Translations under genes and position numbers: made by a program | The notes under the pieces: generated by a model | Database searches by the model: none | What the model was told of the DNA's origin: nothing | The model's input: the letters and a program-made list of their open reading frames with translations, nothing else | Assembly: GCF_000315365.1 (NCBI RefSeq) | Contig: NZ_CAOS01000014.1 | Location: forward strand, 59,940 to 123,939 | Direction: 5' to 3' | Source: Desulforamulus hydrothermalis Lam5 = DSM 18033 | GTDB taxonomy: Bacteria > Bacillota > Desulfotomaculia > Desulfotomaculales > Desulfotomaculaceae | DNA: 64,000 nt | Part shown: positions 26,955 to 36,633 of the stretch, piece after piece | Numbering within the stretch: the first letter of the stretch is position 1 | How the letters are laid out: each line of letters opens with the position of its first letter

Positions 26955-27791
26955 CTAAGAGGTACTGCCTATGCTAAAATACACATCTTCCCGGCGATGT
27001 TTGAGCAGTGGCAATTGCTCCCTGATGCGGTGCAGCTGAGCAAGGTCGATGTCTGCTGTCAGTACAGCGGGGCCGTCAGCCGCTTGCACCAGAACCTCCC
27101 CCCAGGGAGAAGTTACCATTGAATGGCCGTACGCCACATATTCTGCTTGATTGTCTCTGGCCGGGGAAACAGCCGCCACAAAAATCTGGTTATCCAGGGC
27201 CCGGGCCCGCATGGTCAGTTCCCAGTGAGCCGGGCCGGTGGTCATGTTAAAGGCAGCGGGCAAAACCAGGAGGTGGATACCCTGCAGGGCCATAGCACGG
27301 GTTAGCTCAGGAAAACGGATGTCATAACAAATGGCTACGCCAATCCGGCAGAAGGGGGTGGTGAATAGGGTGAGAGAATTTCCGGCGGCAAGGGTGGCTG
27401 ATTCTTTAAAACTAATGCCGCCCGGTATATCAATATCAAACAAATGTATTTTTCGGTGACGGGCTAACAGGTTGCCGTCCGGGCCAAATACAAAGGAGGT
27501 GTTGTAAAGGCGGCCGGCAGACCTCTCCGGAATTGACCCGCCCACCAGATAAATGCCGTATTCTTTGGCCAGGCCGGCAAGGCAGCGGATTGTTTCGCCG
27601 TCAGGAAATTCTTCCGCATAGGCAGGGAAATACCGGTTGCCGTAAGGGCAGTTAAACATTTCCGGCAGAGCCGCCAGCCGGCAGCCCCGGCCGGCGGCCT
27701 CCTGCACAGCAGCCCGGGCGTGCCGGAGATTTAGTTTTTTATCAGCAGTTACTTGCAATTGACAGAGAGCTAATTTAAAACAGGTTGTCAT
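26955..27791 (-). CDS. carbon-nitrogen hydrolase (omega-amidase/nitrilase family)
   Basis: Protein of 278 residues of the nitrilase superfamily. The catalytic triad is visible: Glu in ALPEMFNCP, Lys in HRKIHLFDID and Cys in VAICYDIRFPE. The sequence resembles omega-amidases, which hydrolyse alpha-ketoglutaramate and similar side products. The ATG at 27791 follows GAGG at short distance. An upstream in-frame extension of 38 residues lies inside the end of the neighbouring GGDEF gene and is not supported. The closeness to that gene, 58 bp, suggests co-transcription. Confidence 0.85.
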   Translation of the reverse strand: MTTCFKLALCQLQVTADKKLNLRHARAAVQEAAGRGCRLAALPEMFNCPYGNRYFPAYAEEFPDGETIRCLAGLAKEYGIYLVGGSIPERSAGRLYNTSFVFGPDGNLLARHRKIHLFDIDIPGGISFKESATLAAGNSLTLFTTPFCRIGVAICYDIRFPELTRAMALQGIHLLVLPAAFNMTTGPAHWELTMRARALDNQIFVAAVSPARDNQAEYVAYGHSMVTSPWGEVLVQAADGPAVLTADIDLAQLHRIREQLPLLKHRREDVYFSIGSTS

Positions 27792-27849
27792 ACCATAACC
27801 TCGCTCTGCGGTTTTTACCAGCATAACACAGAATGTTTTGTCAAGTCCA

Positions 27850-29250
27850 TTACTCAACTCGGTTTTTACCCTTTTCTTTAGCCAGGTAGAGGGCCTGATC
27901 CGCACTGTTTAACAATTCCTTTTCCTTGCGCCCGTCAGCGGGCCATGCCGCAATGCCCATGGAGATGGTAAAAGGCGGAGCGGCAATTTTAGCCAGGTGG
28001 GCGCGCACTTTTTCGCCGGCCACCCGGGCGCCTGCCCTGGGAGTGTAAGGCAACAGCAGCACAAATTCATCCCCGCCGAAGCGGGCCACCGAGTCACTCG
28101 GACGCAGCACTTCCCGGGCAGCCCTGACAAAGGTTTTCAGGCATTCATCTCCCACTGCATGGCCGTAAGTGTCATTGATCTTTTTAAAGCTGTCAAAATC
28201 AATGGCAATTACACAGTGAACATCCTGCGGTTGAGAATTCTCCAGTAAAATTTTCAGGCGACCGGAAAATTCCAGGCGGTTTATGGCGCCGGTGAGGAAA
28301 TCGTGGCTGGCTGCCCAGGTTAATTTTTCATTGGCCTGCTGCAAATCTTTGGTTCGTTCCTGCACCTTTTCTTCCAACAGGCTGTTAGATCGGGCCAATT
28401 CTTCTCTGGCAGCAACCAGTTGCAAATAAGGTCGTTTGACATTATTTATGAAAATTGCCGCATAAATTAGGATATACGAGGCAAAACGGAAGATATGACC
28501 CAATAAATTGAGGGTATCATATGAACTGTACTCGGCAGCAAAGCACAACTCACTAAAGACCAGAATAACCAAAATGGCAATGATAAGTTGCAGGTAGCCG
28601 TCCATGTGTTTTTTGTACAGCCGGAGGTGACCCCAGACAGCCCCCAGCAATACAACAATAATTAAATACTCGGCTATTGTTTTGTAGTGAGTGTGGTTTT
28701 GTCCGCTGCTCAGCATTGGCGGGTAGAGGTGGGGAAACCAGGTTACAGTGGCAAAAACTATTCCGACAACCAGTAAGGCCACAGCCAGCATGCTGATGCG
28801 AAAACGTTTGATAAAACAAAGCTGTTTTTGGTACAAAAACACACTGGCCAGAAAGGTAACGGAAAGCAGCAGCCTGCCCCACAGATGAAACAACATGGCC
28901 TTGTTGGCACAGGCCTGGCTAAAAATGTGCGGCATTCCCTCGTAGGAATAAAAATGAAACAAATCAATTAAACCCACAGCCAGCAGGCCGAGACCGATAA
29001 AATAACTGTAATAAGAACAATTATTCAAGTAAGAATACCAGGTCACAGTGAAGGTACTCAGAGCTACGAAAACACAAAAAAATTCTATATTAGTATGGAT
29101 AGGCAAAAAAACCTCCGCCTGGTAAACGGTATTATAACCAAGCCATGCCACTGCCATAAAAAAGCAGCTGCAGATCAATGTGATTAATAAAATCTTTAGC
29201 CCCAGGTTGGTCATACGAAGTTTTTCTAAAGTATTTTCTGTTATGCCCAT
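27850..29250 (-). CDS. MASE3-GGDEF diguanylate cyclase
   Basis: Makes cyclic di-GMP. The protein has 466 residues. The N-terminal half (to about residue 285) has seven hydrophobic segments with the features of the MASE3 membrane sensor (SYYSYFIGLGLLAVGLIDLFH, HLWGRL). A short coiled coil follows, then the GGDEF domain. ARFGGDEFVLLL is the active site, and RPSD five residues before GGDEF is an RxxD inhibitory site, so feedback by c-di-GMP is likely. No EAL domain. The ATG at 29250 is chosen because GAGGTGATTGTTG precedes it. Confidence 0.9.
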   Translation of the reverse strand: MGITENTLEKLRMTNLGLKILLITLICSCFFMAVAWLGYNTVYQAEVFLPIHTNIEFFCVFVALSTFTVTWYSYLNNCSYYSYFIGLGLLAVGLIDLFHFYSYEGMPHIFSQACANKAMLFHLWGRLLLSVTFLASVFLYQKQLCFIKRFRISMLAVALLVVGIVFATVTWFPHLYPPMLSSGQNHTHYKTIAEYLIIVVLLGAVWGHLRLYKKHMDGYLQLIIAILVILVFSELCFAAEYSSYDTLNLLGHIFRFASYILIYAAIFINNVKRPYLQLVAAREELARSNSLLEEKVQERTKDLQQANEKLTWAASHDFLTGAINRLEFSGRLKILLENSQPQDVHCVIAIDFDSFKKINDTYGHAVGDECLKTFVRAAREVLRPSDSVARFGGDEFVLLLPYTPRAGARVAGEKVRAHLAKIAAPPFTISMGIAAWPADGRKEKELLNSADQALYLAKEKGKNRVE

Positions 29251-29311
29251 CAACAATCACCTCACCTTTTTATCCATAATATGTAAACTATTGTCAAGTG
29301 TGAGGCAAAAC

Positions 29312-29345
29312 AAAGGAGTCCGGTCTAAAGTTGCCGGACTCCTTT
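29312..29345 (-). terminator. terminator after the CapA-like gene
   Basis: 12-bp arms (29312-29323 with 29334-29345). On the minus strand the 3' side continues TTTGTTTTG. Confidence 0.65.
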
Positions 29346-29357
29346 ATATTTAACAGT

Positions 29358-30536
29358 TTATACTTTACTCCCGGTCAACTGCCGGGGCGCGATCACCGGG
29401 CAGGCGCCCGAAATGAGGGAGGTTGTGTCCTGCCATACTTGCACCAGCTTTTTATAATCCTCCGCTGTTAGTAAAGGGTCTGAGTGGGCCAGATAATCCG
29501 CCATGGCTTTTTCTACCGGTAAAACCCGGTATTTTGTGCGGCCGTTTTGTACATAGGTATCCACCCAAACCGGTACATAATCAACACCTTTGACAGCCAC
29601 TTGATGATTCTCTTTTGCTATCTCTATATTTACCAGCACGCCGCAATCGGAGTAGCGCCATTGTTGATTAGAAATAAAATTACCCAGCGAATAGGCTACA
29701 AAGCACTGCTTGGTGCTGCTGCCGGCATTAATTTTGGGCCAATCCATTGGTTGAATAACATGCACATGGTTGCCCAGCACAATGTCAACGCCGCGCTGCA
29801 GCAGTTCTTCTACCAGCGCAACTTGTTGCCGGTTGGGGTAACGGGTGTACTCAGCACCAAAGTGCAGGCAGGCCACGATGACTTCCGCCCCGGCTGCCTT
29901 TAAATTTTCAATGTCCGCATAGATTTTGTCTTTATGCATGAGATTGACCGCAAATTCTTTACCCCTGGGTAAAGGAAGGCCATTGGTGCTTTCAGTATAA
30001 TTGAGCAGGCCGATTTTTATGTTTTTAACTTCGATGATCAAAGCTTTGCCGGCCTCTTCCCGGCTGCGGTAAGTACCGACGGGAAGCAAACCGGCCGCTT
30101 CCAGGTTGTGCAGGGTATTAACAATACCTGGCCAGCCGCGATCGAGGCTATGATTATTGGCTGTCAGCACCACATCTATACCCAGCTCCTTCATGTCATA
30201 GGCCAGCTCAGTCGGAGTATTAAATGCGGGATAGCCCGAAAAACCATAAGCCGGCCCGGCCAGCCTGGTTTCCAGGTTGACAATGGTTAAATCCGGGTCT
30301 GCCAACAGGTTTTTGACGTTTGAAAAAATAGGCTTAAAGTCATATGAACCGTCCGGCTGCCTGGCAGACTGCACTACCGGCATGTGCATCAGGAAATCTC
30401 CTGCCGCGGTAATGGTAACCACCTGGGATTGTGCGGCAGCGGGCGCCGGCGGGGCAGCCGGCTCAGGCTGCTTACTGCCTGTGCCGCAGCCGGTTAAGCA
30501 AAAGATAAAAATTAACAATAATGTTTTTTTAAACAT
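29358..30536 (-). CDS. CapA family (poly-gamma-glutamate synthesis-like) lipoprotein
   Basis: Protein of 392 residues. The N-terminal signal with LTGCG is a lipobox, so the mature protein is anchored outside the membrane. The following region, rich in Pro and Ala, is a linker. The metallophosphatase-like CapA domain has ITAAGDFLMH, NLETRLAG, LTANNHSLDRG, LHFGAEY and VDIVLGNHVHVIQP, which carry the predicted metal ligands. Homologues function in capsule poly-glutamate synthesis, but no capBC genes are nearby, so a general envelope role is more likely. Confidence 0.88.
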   Translation of the reverse strand: MFKKTLLLIFIFCLTGCGTGSKQPEPAAPPAPAAAQSQVVTITAAGDFLMHMPVVQSARQPDGSYDFKPIFSNVKNLLADPDLTIVNLETRLAGPAYGFSGYPAFNTPTELAYDMKELGIDVVLTANNHSLDRGWPGIVNTLHNLEAAGLLPVGTYRSREEAGKALIIEVKNIKIGLLNYTESTNGLPLPRGKEFAVNLMHKDKIYADIENLKAAGAEVIVACLHFGAEYTRYPNRQQVALVEELLQRGVDIVLGNHVHVIQPMDWPKINAGSSTKQCFVAYSLGNFISNQQWRYSDCGVLVNIEIAKENHQVAVKGVDYVPVWVDTYVQNGRTKYRVLPVEKAMADYLAHSDPLLTAEDYKKLVQVWQDTTSLISGACPVIAPRQLTGSKV

Positions 30537-30756
30537 GAAAAAGTCACTTCCTGTATTTTAATGCCATATTCGCCACCGCATGTGAATGTCCTGCCGCAGG
30601 AAAAATGTTCAAGCATAGATCACTGTTCTGTTTTGGTACGGGGGTTTTGTCCTGAATATGCACAACAGCCGGCCAAAGGTAAAGGTTTGTTTTTGACAAG
30701 GGTTTAGCGGCGCCATATACAGTAAAGTTTGAAAATTAAATCTATAATGAATAGTT

Positions 30757-30772
30757 TGGCACACTCTTTGCT
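30757..30772 (+). promoter_or_regulatory. sigma-54 promoter of the first alcohol dehydrogenase gene
   Basis: TGGCACA-CTCT-TTGCT matches the sigma-54 consensus very well, with GG and GC twelve bases apart. It lies 66 bp before the start codon in a 301-bp intergenic region. The rest of that region (30537-30756) shows no ORF. Confidence 0.8.
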
Positions 30773-30837
30773 TAATAGTTGGTCAGTTAAAACAAAGGGG
30801 CCGGTACCCCTAAAAAAATATAAGGAGGAATTTTTTC

Positions 30838-32004
30838 ATGGCTTTAGGCGAACAAGTTTACGGTTATTACATTCCCACCGTCAACCTGATGGGCATCGGG
30901 GCTCACAAGGAGATCCCCAACCAGGTCAAAACCCTGGGCGGCAGCAACGTACTGATTGTTACGGACGCATTTTTGGGGCGTCCTGGCGGCATGGCTGATG
31001 ATATTAAAGCTATGCTGGAAGCAGCCGGCATTAAGGTTACAGTTTACGCCGGCGCTGAACCTAACCCCACCGATATTAACGTGCACGACGGTTTAAAGGT
31101 ATACCAGGAATGCGGTGCTGATATGATTCTCTCGCTGGGTGGCGGCAGCTCCCACGACTGTGCCAAAGGTATCGGCCTGGTAGCCAGCAACGGCGGTCAC
31201 ATCCGTGACTTTGAAGGCATTGACAAGAGCAGCAAGCCGATGCCTCCCTTTATTGCTGTCAACACTACCGCCGGCACCGCTTCTGAAATGACCCGCTTCT
31301 GCATTATTACCAACACCAGCAACAAAGTAAAAATGGCTATTGTCGACTGGCGCTGCACACCCAACGTGGCCATCAACGACCCGCTGCTGATGGTAGGCAT
31401 GCCGCCGGCGCTGACCGCTGCCACCGGTATGGATGCCCTGACCCACGCCGTCGAAGCCTATGTATCCACCATTGCCACGCCGGTAACCGATTCAGCCGCC
31501 CTCATGGCCATTAAATTGATTTCACAAAACCTGCGTCAGGCAGTAGCCAACGGTAAGAATATGGAGGCCCGGGATAAAATGGCCTACGCCGAGTTTCTGG
31601 CCGGGATGGCCTTTAACAATGCTTCTTTGGGTTATGTGCATGCCATGGCGCACCAGTTGGGCGGCTTTTACAACCTGCCCCACGGCGTTTGCAACGCCAT
31701 CCTGCTGCCCCATGTAGAAGCCTTTAACCTGATTGCCTGCCCCGAGCGTTTTGTAGACATTGCTGTGGCCATGGGTGAAAATGTTGAAGGACTGTCTGTG
31801 CGTGAAGCGGCCGACAAAGCCCTGGCGGCCATCAAGAAACTGTCTGCCGATATTGGTATTCCCGGTGGTTTAGCTGAACTGGGCGTTAAGGAAGAAGACC
31901 TCAAGATTATGGCCGAAAATGCCATGAAGGATGCCTGCAGCTTTACCAACCCGAGAACCGCTACCCTGGAAGACGTTATCGGTATTTTCAAAGCGGCTAT
32001 GTAA
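30838..32004 (+). CDS. iron-dependent (type III) alcohol dehydrogenase
   Basis: NAD-dependent oxidation of short alcohols to aldehydes. The protein has 388 residues. LSLGGGSSHDCAKGIG binds the dinucleotide; the metal site comes from Asp in VNTTAGTASE-adjacent strands and His residues in THAVEAYVS, HAMAHQLGGFYNLPHG. The sequence is near the propanediol/methanol dehydrogenase group. The ATG at 30838 follows AAGGAGG. A sigma-54 promoter precedes it, and a sigma-54 activator is encoded 4 kb downstream. It probably works with the aldehyde oxidoreductase at 37266. Confidence 0.92.
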   Translation: MALGEQVYGYYIPTVNLMGIGAHKEIPNQVKTLGGSNVLIVTDAFLGRPGGMADDIKAMLEAAGIKVTVYAGAEPNPTDINVHDGLKVYQECGADMILSLGGGSSHDCAKGIGLVASNGGHIRDFEGIDKSSKPMPPFIAVNTTAGTASEMTRFCIITNTSNKVKMAIVDWRCTPNVAINDPLLMVGMPPALTAATGMDALTHAVEAYVSTIATPVTDSAALMAIKLISQNLRQAVANGKNMEARDKMAYAEFLAGMAFNNASLGYVHAMAHQLGGFYNLPHGVCNAILLPHVEAFNLIACPERFVDIAVAMGENVEGLSVREAADKALAAIKKLSADIGIPGGLAELGVKEEDLKIMAENAMKDACSFTNPRTATLEDVIGIFKAAM

Positions 32005-32043
32005 GTTTTGCCATCATAAAACCCTATAACATATATATTTTTT

Positions 32044-32074
32044 AACAGGTGGGTGGTTTGCCACCTGTTTTTTT
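32044..32074 (+). terminator. terminator after the first dehydrogenase gene
   Basis: AACAGGTGG/CCACCTGTT hairpin with a run of T residues. Confidence 0.8.
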
Positions 32075-32164
32075 CTATAGGGCAGGGATGAAAGCATTTT
32101 TGGAGAATATGTTAATCAGGGATTTGAGATGGCGTGGAAGTTGTTATGTTCCGGAGGGATAGCC

Positions 32165-33331
32165 ATGCCAAGTAATAATTTGCTTAACATCAGTAAATTT
32201 GTTGCCCCCGAGGTAATCTTCGGTCTGGGTGCTTTGAGTCAGGTGGGGGAAAGTGCTGTCCGGTTGGGTATTAAAAAGGCTTTTTTGGTCAGCGATGAGG
32301 GGGTCATGGAGGCCGGCTGGGTAGACAAAGCCTTGTATTTTCTGAATGAAGCAGGCATCACCGCCCATGTCTGGCACGGTTTAACCACCAACCCGAAGGA
32401 TTATGAGGTGGCGGCAGGCGCCGAACATTACCTGGCCAGCGGCTGTGACGGCATTGTGGCGGTGGGCGGCGGCAGCCCTATTGATGTGGCTAAAGCCATT
32501 GCTATTCTGGCAACCAACGGCGGTCAAATTAAAGACTATGAAGGAGTTAATAAAATATCCTCGCCGCTGCCGCCTATGGTGATGGTGTCCAGCACCGGCG
32601 GGTCGGGAGCGGAAGTATCCCAGTTTTCCATGATTGTGGAAAAACAAAGACAGGTTAAGATGGCTATAATTTCCAAGTCGCTGATTCCTGATATTGCCAT
32701 AGTGGATCCCTCGCTGCTGCAAACCAAAAGTGCCAGGCTAACCGCCGCCACCGGCGTGGATGCTTTGAGCCATGCCATCGAGGCCTATGTTTCTCTGGCC
32801 GCTACACCTTTAACAGATGTGCATGCCCTGGCGGCCATTCGTCTCATTGCGGCTAACTTGCGGGAGTCTGTTGCCTGCCGGACCAACCTGGCAGCTAAAT
32901 CTGCCATGGCCATGGCCAGCCTGCAGGCGGGCTTGGCTTTTTCCAATGCTATTCTGGGTGCCACCCATGCCATGACCCACCAGGTGGACGGCCTGCTGGA
33001 TCTGCACCACGGTGAAACCAACGGCATATTGCTGCCCTATGTTATGGAATTCAACATGATTTCCTGCGGCGAGAAGTTTGTAAATATTGCAGCAGCCATG
33101 GGGGTGCAAACCGAAGGACTGGGCAAGTGGAAGGCGGCTGCCCGCGGCATTGCGGCGATACGCCGGTTGTTTAAGGATATCGGTATACCGGAAAGGCTGT
33201 CCCAGGTGGGTATGAAAGAGGAGCACATCCGGCAGTTGAGTATAAACGCTCTGAAAGACGCTTGTTTGGTGACCAACCCCCGGGATTGCAGTGCTAAAGA
33301 GATTGAAGAATTATACAGGAGGGCCCTGTAA
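32165..33331 (+). CDS. iron-dependent (type III) alcohol dehydrogenase, second copy
   Basis: Protein of 388 residues. It has the same fold as its neighbour but is clearly diverged: VAVGGGSPIDVAKAI (dinucleotide loop), SSTGGSGAEVSQF, SHAIEAYVS and HAMTHQVDGLLDLHHGE. The substrate range may therefore differ. The ATG at 32165 follows GGAGGG; an ORF extension upstream to 32129 has no ribosome site. It is separated from the first dehydrogenase by a terminator, and 15 bp from the sensor kinase gene, so it is probably co-transcribed with the two-component genes. No sigma-54 element was found before it. Confidence 0.92.
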   Translation: MPSNNLLNISKFVAPEVIFGLGALSQVGESAVRLGIKKAFLVSDEGVMEAGWVDKALYFLNEAGITAHVWHGLTTNPKDYEVAAGAEHYLASGCDGIVAVGGGSPIDVAKAIAILATNGGQIKDYEGVNKISSPLPPMVMVSSTGGSGAEVSQFSMIVEKQRQVKMAIISKSLIPDIAIVDPSLLQTKSARLTAATGVDALSHAIEAYVSLAATPLTDVHALAAIRLIAANLRESVACRTNLAAKSAMAMASLQAGLAFSNAILGATHAMTHQVDGLLDLHHGETNGILLPYVMEFNMISCGEKFVNIAAAMGVQTEGLGKWKAAARGIAAIRRLFKDIGIPERLSQVGMKEEHIRQLSINALKDACLVTNPRDCSAKEIEELYRRAL

Positions 33332-33346
33332 GGGGAGGAGTGCCTG

Positions 33347-35023
33347 ATGTTTGACGACAAAATATCAATCATTCAAAATTTAACAGGGGTCAACTCTTCC
33401 AAACTAAATTATTACCTGGAAGTGCAACGTTCCAACGAAAAAATTAAAATCCAAATCAACCGCTTGGAGCTGTTGCACCAGTTAATTAAGGACATTAATA
33501 TCGACATGTCCCTGGCAGATATTCTGGAAAGGGTTTACAACAAGCTTCCCCAGGCAGTGCCCTGTTGTTTTTTAGGTCTGGCGCTGGCCAAAGGAGACCG
33601 CTTGGTGGTGACGGCTGCCATGCCGGACCATCGGCAGCCGGGTCAAGCAGTGCCGAAAACCTCGCTGCTCTGGCAGTGCTATACCACGCGCCGGCGGCTG
33701 TTTTATAATCAGAACCGGGACGGGCAGCCTGCCTGCCCGGCGGGCGATGAGCAGGATCCCATGGCCAGCTGGGGCCTGAAATCGGCAGCCATCGTGCCGC
33801 TGCAGGTGAGAAACCAGGTTATCGGGGTTTTTGTGGTGGGCGATTACCAGGACTTTACCTACGGTTGCTCCGAACTGGCCTTTATTGAACAGCTGGCCGA
33901 TCAACTGGCCATTTGTATTGAAAACGCCCGGCTGTATAAAGAGGTATCTAAAGGCAAACAAGAATGGGAGGCCACCTTCCGGGCGGTGCCCGACCCCATC
34001 TTTTTAATTGACAGACAGTATAACGTATTGCGCCATAACCACCGCAACAGTCATAATGTACCGGAGATGACTGACCAGGAAGAAAAACCCAAGTGTTACA
34101 GCGTCCTGTGGAAAAGAACTGCTCCCTGTGAAAACTGCAGCCTGGAAGAAGTCCACCGTACCGGTAAAGGTGTTTACCGGCAACTGCAAAATGACGGGGC
34201 TATTTTTGATGCCTTTTATTACCCCATGGTGGATTCGAGCGGTGAAACCTACGCAGTTATTGTACATGTTAAGGATGTAACTGAAAAAGTAAAAATGGAG
34301 GCTCAGCTGGTACACTCAGCTAAAATGGTGGCCATTGGCGAAATGGCCGCCGGTGTGGCCCACGAATTAAACAGCCCCATGACGGTAATTATCGGCACCG
34401 CCCAGATGATGCAGCGGGACATGGGCAGCGATGACCCCCGGGCAGAATGGCTGGATGACATAATCAGCTGTGGCATGCGGTGCAAAAAAATTATTCAAAA
34501 CCTGCTGTCGTTCTCCCGCCAGGGGCAGTTTTCCTTTACTGCCACGAACATTAATGAACAGGTGGAAAAAGTATTAAGTCTTATTCATTACCAGATTAAC
34601 CGTAACAACATTGAAATTGTTAAGGACTTGGATCCCGGCATTCCCGATGTACTGGCCAACGGGCACCAATTGCAGCAGGTGTTGATTAACCTGCTGCTGA
34701 ATGCCAGGGATGCCCTGGAAGAAACCACCGGGGAAAAACGCATTTCCATCAGCACCGGGGTTGTCTCGGAAGAGAATAAAACCTGGGCGGTGATTGCCGT
34801 TAGTGATAACGGTTGCGGCATCGAGCCGGACAACCTGAATAAAATATTTAACCCCTTTTATACCAGCAAGGAGGCCAGCAAAGGCACCGGCCTGGGCCTG
34901 TCGGTCAGTTTGGGCATTGCCCAATCCCATGGCGGTACCATCAAAGTGGAAAGCCGGCCGGGTGAAGGCAGTACTTTTCGTTTCTTAATTCCTTTAAAAA
35001 ATGAAAGCGGGGGTGAGATTTGA
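33347..35023 (+). CDS. cytoplasmic sensor histidine kinase (GAF-PAS-HisKA-HATPase)
   Basis: Protein of 558 residues with no membrane segments. A GAF domain covers about residues 45-200. A PAS domain covers about 205-320, with FRAVPDPIFLIDRQYNVLRHN and a Cys-rich stretch (KCYSVLWKRTAPCENC) that may bind metal or sense redox. The dimerization box GVAHELNSPM contains the phosphate-accepting His339. The ATPase has N (ANGHQLQQVLINLLLNARDA), G1 (DNGCGIE) and G2 (GTGLGLS) boxes. It ends in a TGA that overlaps the ATG of the response regulator gene. It probably senses a redox or alcohol-related signal for the following activator. Confidence 0.92.
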   Translation: MFDDKISIIQNLTGVNSSKLNYYLEVQRSNEKIKIQINRLELLHQLIKDINIDMSLADILERVYNKLPQAVPCCFLGLALAKGDRLVVTAAMPDHRQPGQAVPKTSLLWQCYTTRRRLFYNQNRDGQPACPAGDEQDPMASWGLKSAAIVPLQVRNQVIGVFVVGDYQDFTYGCSELAFIEQLADQLAICIENARLYKEVSKGKQEWEATFRAVPDPIFLIDRQYNVLRHNHRNSHNVPEMTDQEEKPKCYSVLWKRTAPCENCSLEEVHRTGKGVYRQLQNDGAIFDAFYYPMVDSSGETYAVIVHVKDVTEKVKMEAQLVHSAKMVAIGEMAAGVAHELNSPMTVIIGTAQMMQRDMGSDDPRAEWLDDIISCGMRCKKIIQNLLSFSRQGQFSFTATNINEQVEKVLSLIHYQINRNNIEIVKDLDPGIPDVLANGHQLQQVLINLLLNARDALEETTGEKRISISTGVVSEENKTWAVIAVSDNGCGIEPDNLNKIFNPFYTSKEASKGTGLGLSVSLGIAQSHGGTIKVESRPGEGSTFRFLIPLKNESGGEI

Positions 35024-36555
35024 TGGTCAGCGTACCCGGTATCCTGATAATTGATGACGAACAACCGGTGGGCAAGTTTTTTACCAGGCTGCTGCGCAGC
35101 AAAGGATACCGCATCGGGGTAGCTGTTTCAGGCGCCCAGGCCCATGAACTCATTGCCCGTGAAAATTATGATGTGGCCCTGGTGGACTTAAAATTGCCGG
35201 ATGCCGACGGGTTAAACCTGCTGCAACACATTAAAACGGTACAGCCCCAGTGTGAAGTAATTATCATGACCGGCTACAGCACCACCCGGACGGCGGTAAA
35301 AGCCATTCAGTTTGGTGCCTTTGATTATATAGAAAAACCCTTTGATGATATTTCGCTGGTTGAGCAGTTGATTGAAAAGGCTATCCTGTTTGGCAAAACT
35401 GCCGGACACCCGGAGAGAACCAACTACAGCTGGAGCCAGGTGGCGGAGCAGATCGGTTTTCAGGTCGGGAAAACCCCCCAGATGATTAAATTGGTAAATA
35501 TTGCAGAACGCATTGCTGCTAAGGATATAAACGTATTGATTAACGGCGAAACCGGCACCGGCAAGGAAGTGTTGGCCCGGTTTATCCATGCTGCCAGCCA
35601 GCGGCGGGATAAACCCTTTTTAGCCATTAACTGCGGTGCCCTGCCGGAAAACCTGCTGGAAAGCGAGTTATTCGGACACGAAAGAGGATCCTTTACAGGT
35701 GCCAGCGTGCAACGAAAAGGTATTTTTGAACTGGCTAACAACGGCACCTTATTTTTGGATGAAATAGGGGAAGCCAGTCTGGCTATCCAGGTTAAGCTAT
35801 TGCGGGTGCTGGAAACCGGTGAATTTCTCCGGGTTGGCGGGGAAAAGCCGGTCAAAACAAACGTGCGCATTATTGCTGCCACTAACGTTGATTTAGAAGA
35901 AGCGGTCAGCCAAAAACAATTTCGGGAAGATTTGTTTTACCGGCTGGATGTGGTGCGGTTAGAATTGCCGCCCTTGCGGGAAAGAAAAGAGGACATCCCG
36001 CAGTTTGTGGAACATTTTATCGAACGATTCTGGGATAAACAGGCCGGCCCGGCGCCTGCTTTTGCCCCCTCATGCTTGGAAGCCCTGCTAAATTACCACT
36101 GGCCTGGCAATATTCGTGAACTGGCCAATGCGGTTGAGCAAGCCCTGGCCCTGTGCGACGGCGGCCTGGTGCTGCCGGAACACCTGTCCGGCAAAATCAA
36201 CGGCCAGCTGTTGCAGGTGGCTAAAATTGAACCAAGGGAACGGCCCGGGGCCGCTGCAGACAGCTGGCCGGTCTTGCCGGTGGAACCGGCGCAACTGGAA
36301 AAGTTGGACGAAGACAGCTTGCTGGCTTTATACCAAAAAGTACAGACCCTTTACCGGTCTTTACACCGGGTCATGGGAAAAAGGGGCATGACATCTGTTT
36401 TTCCTGTGTCCATGCAGGAAATGGAAGCCCGGGCCATTGCAGAAACACTGGAGTTTTTCAACGGAAATGTCAGCATGACAGCCAGGGCCCTGGGTATAGG
36501 CCGCAACACTTTATACCGTAAGGCTAAAGAATATAACATTCCCATTACGGGCTAG
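35023..36555 (+). CDS. sigma-54 response regulator (receiver-AAA+-Fis)
   Basis: NtrC-type activator of 510 residues. The receiver domain (about 1-120) has ILIIDDE and VALVDLKLPDADG with the phospho-accepting Asp. The AAA+ domain (about 155-390) has GETGTGK (Walker A, 175-181), GSFTGA (222-227, the sigma-54 contact loop; normally GAFTGA), and FLDEIGE. A Fis-type helix-turn-helix lies at the C-terminus (NVSMTARALGIGRNTLYRKA). It drives sigma-54 promoters, so the elements at 30757, 37091 and perhaps 21310 are the likely targets. The ATG at 35023 overlaps the kinase stop; a TTG is adjacent. Confidence 0.94.
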   Translation: MVSVPGILIIDDEQPVGKFFTRLLRSKGYRIGVAVSGAQAHELIARENYDVALVDLKLPDADGLNLLQHIKTVQPQCEVIIMTGYSTTRTAVKAIQFGAFDYIEKPFDDISLVEQLIEKAILFGKTAGHPERTNYSWSQVAEQIGFQVGKTPQMIKLVNIAERIAAKDINVLINGETGTGKEVLARFIHAASQRRDKPFLAINCGALPENLLESELFGHERGSFTGASVQRKGIFELANNGTLFLDEIGEASLAIQVKLLRVLETGEFLRVGGEKPVKTNVRIIAATNVDLEEAVSQKQFREDLFYRLDVVRLELPPLRERKEDIPQFVEHFIERFWDKQAGPAPAFAPSCLEALLNYHWPGNIRELANAVEQALALCDGGLVLPEHLSGKINGQLLQVAKIEPRERPGAAADSWPVLPVEPAQLEKLDEDSLLALYQKVQTLYRSLHRVMGKRGMTSVFPVSMQEMEARAIAETLEFFNGNVSMTARALGIGRNTLYRKAKEYNIPITG

Positions 36556-36633
36556 GTCAAAATATTTTAATAAAAGGATAAAGCGGGCTGGCATACACAT
36601 TGCGGTGGGTGCCGGCCCGGGCGCTTTCATCCC

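Noticed and set aside
32005..32164. A possible sigma-54 element (TGGCGTG-GAAG-TTGTT) before the second dehydrogenase
   Set aside because: The -12 GC is missing, and the element would overlap the ribosome-site region.
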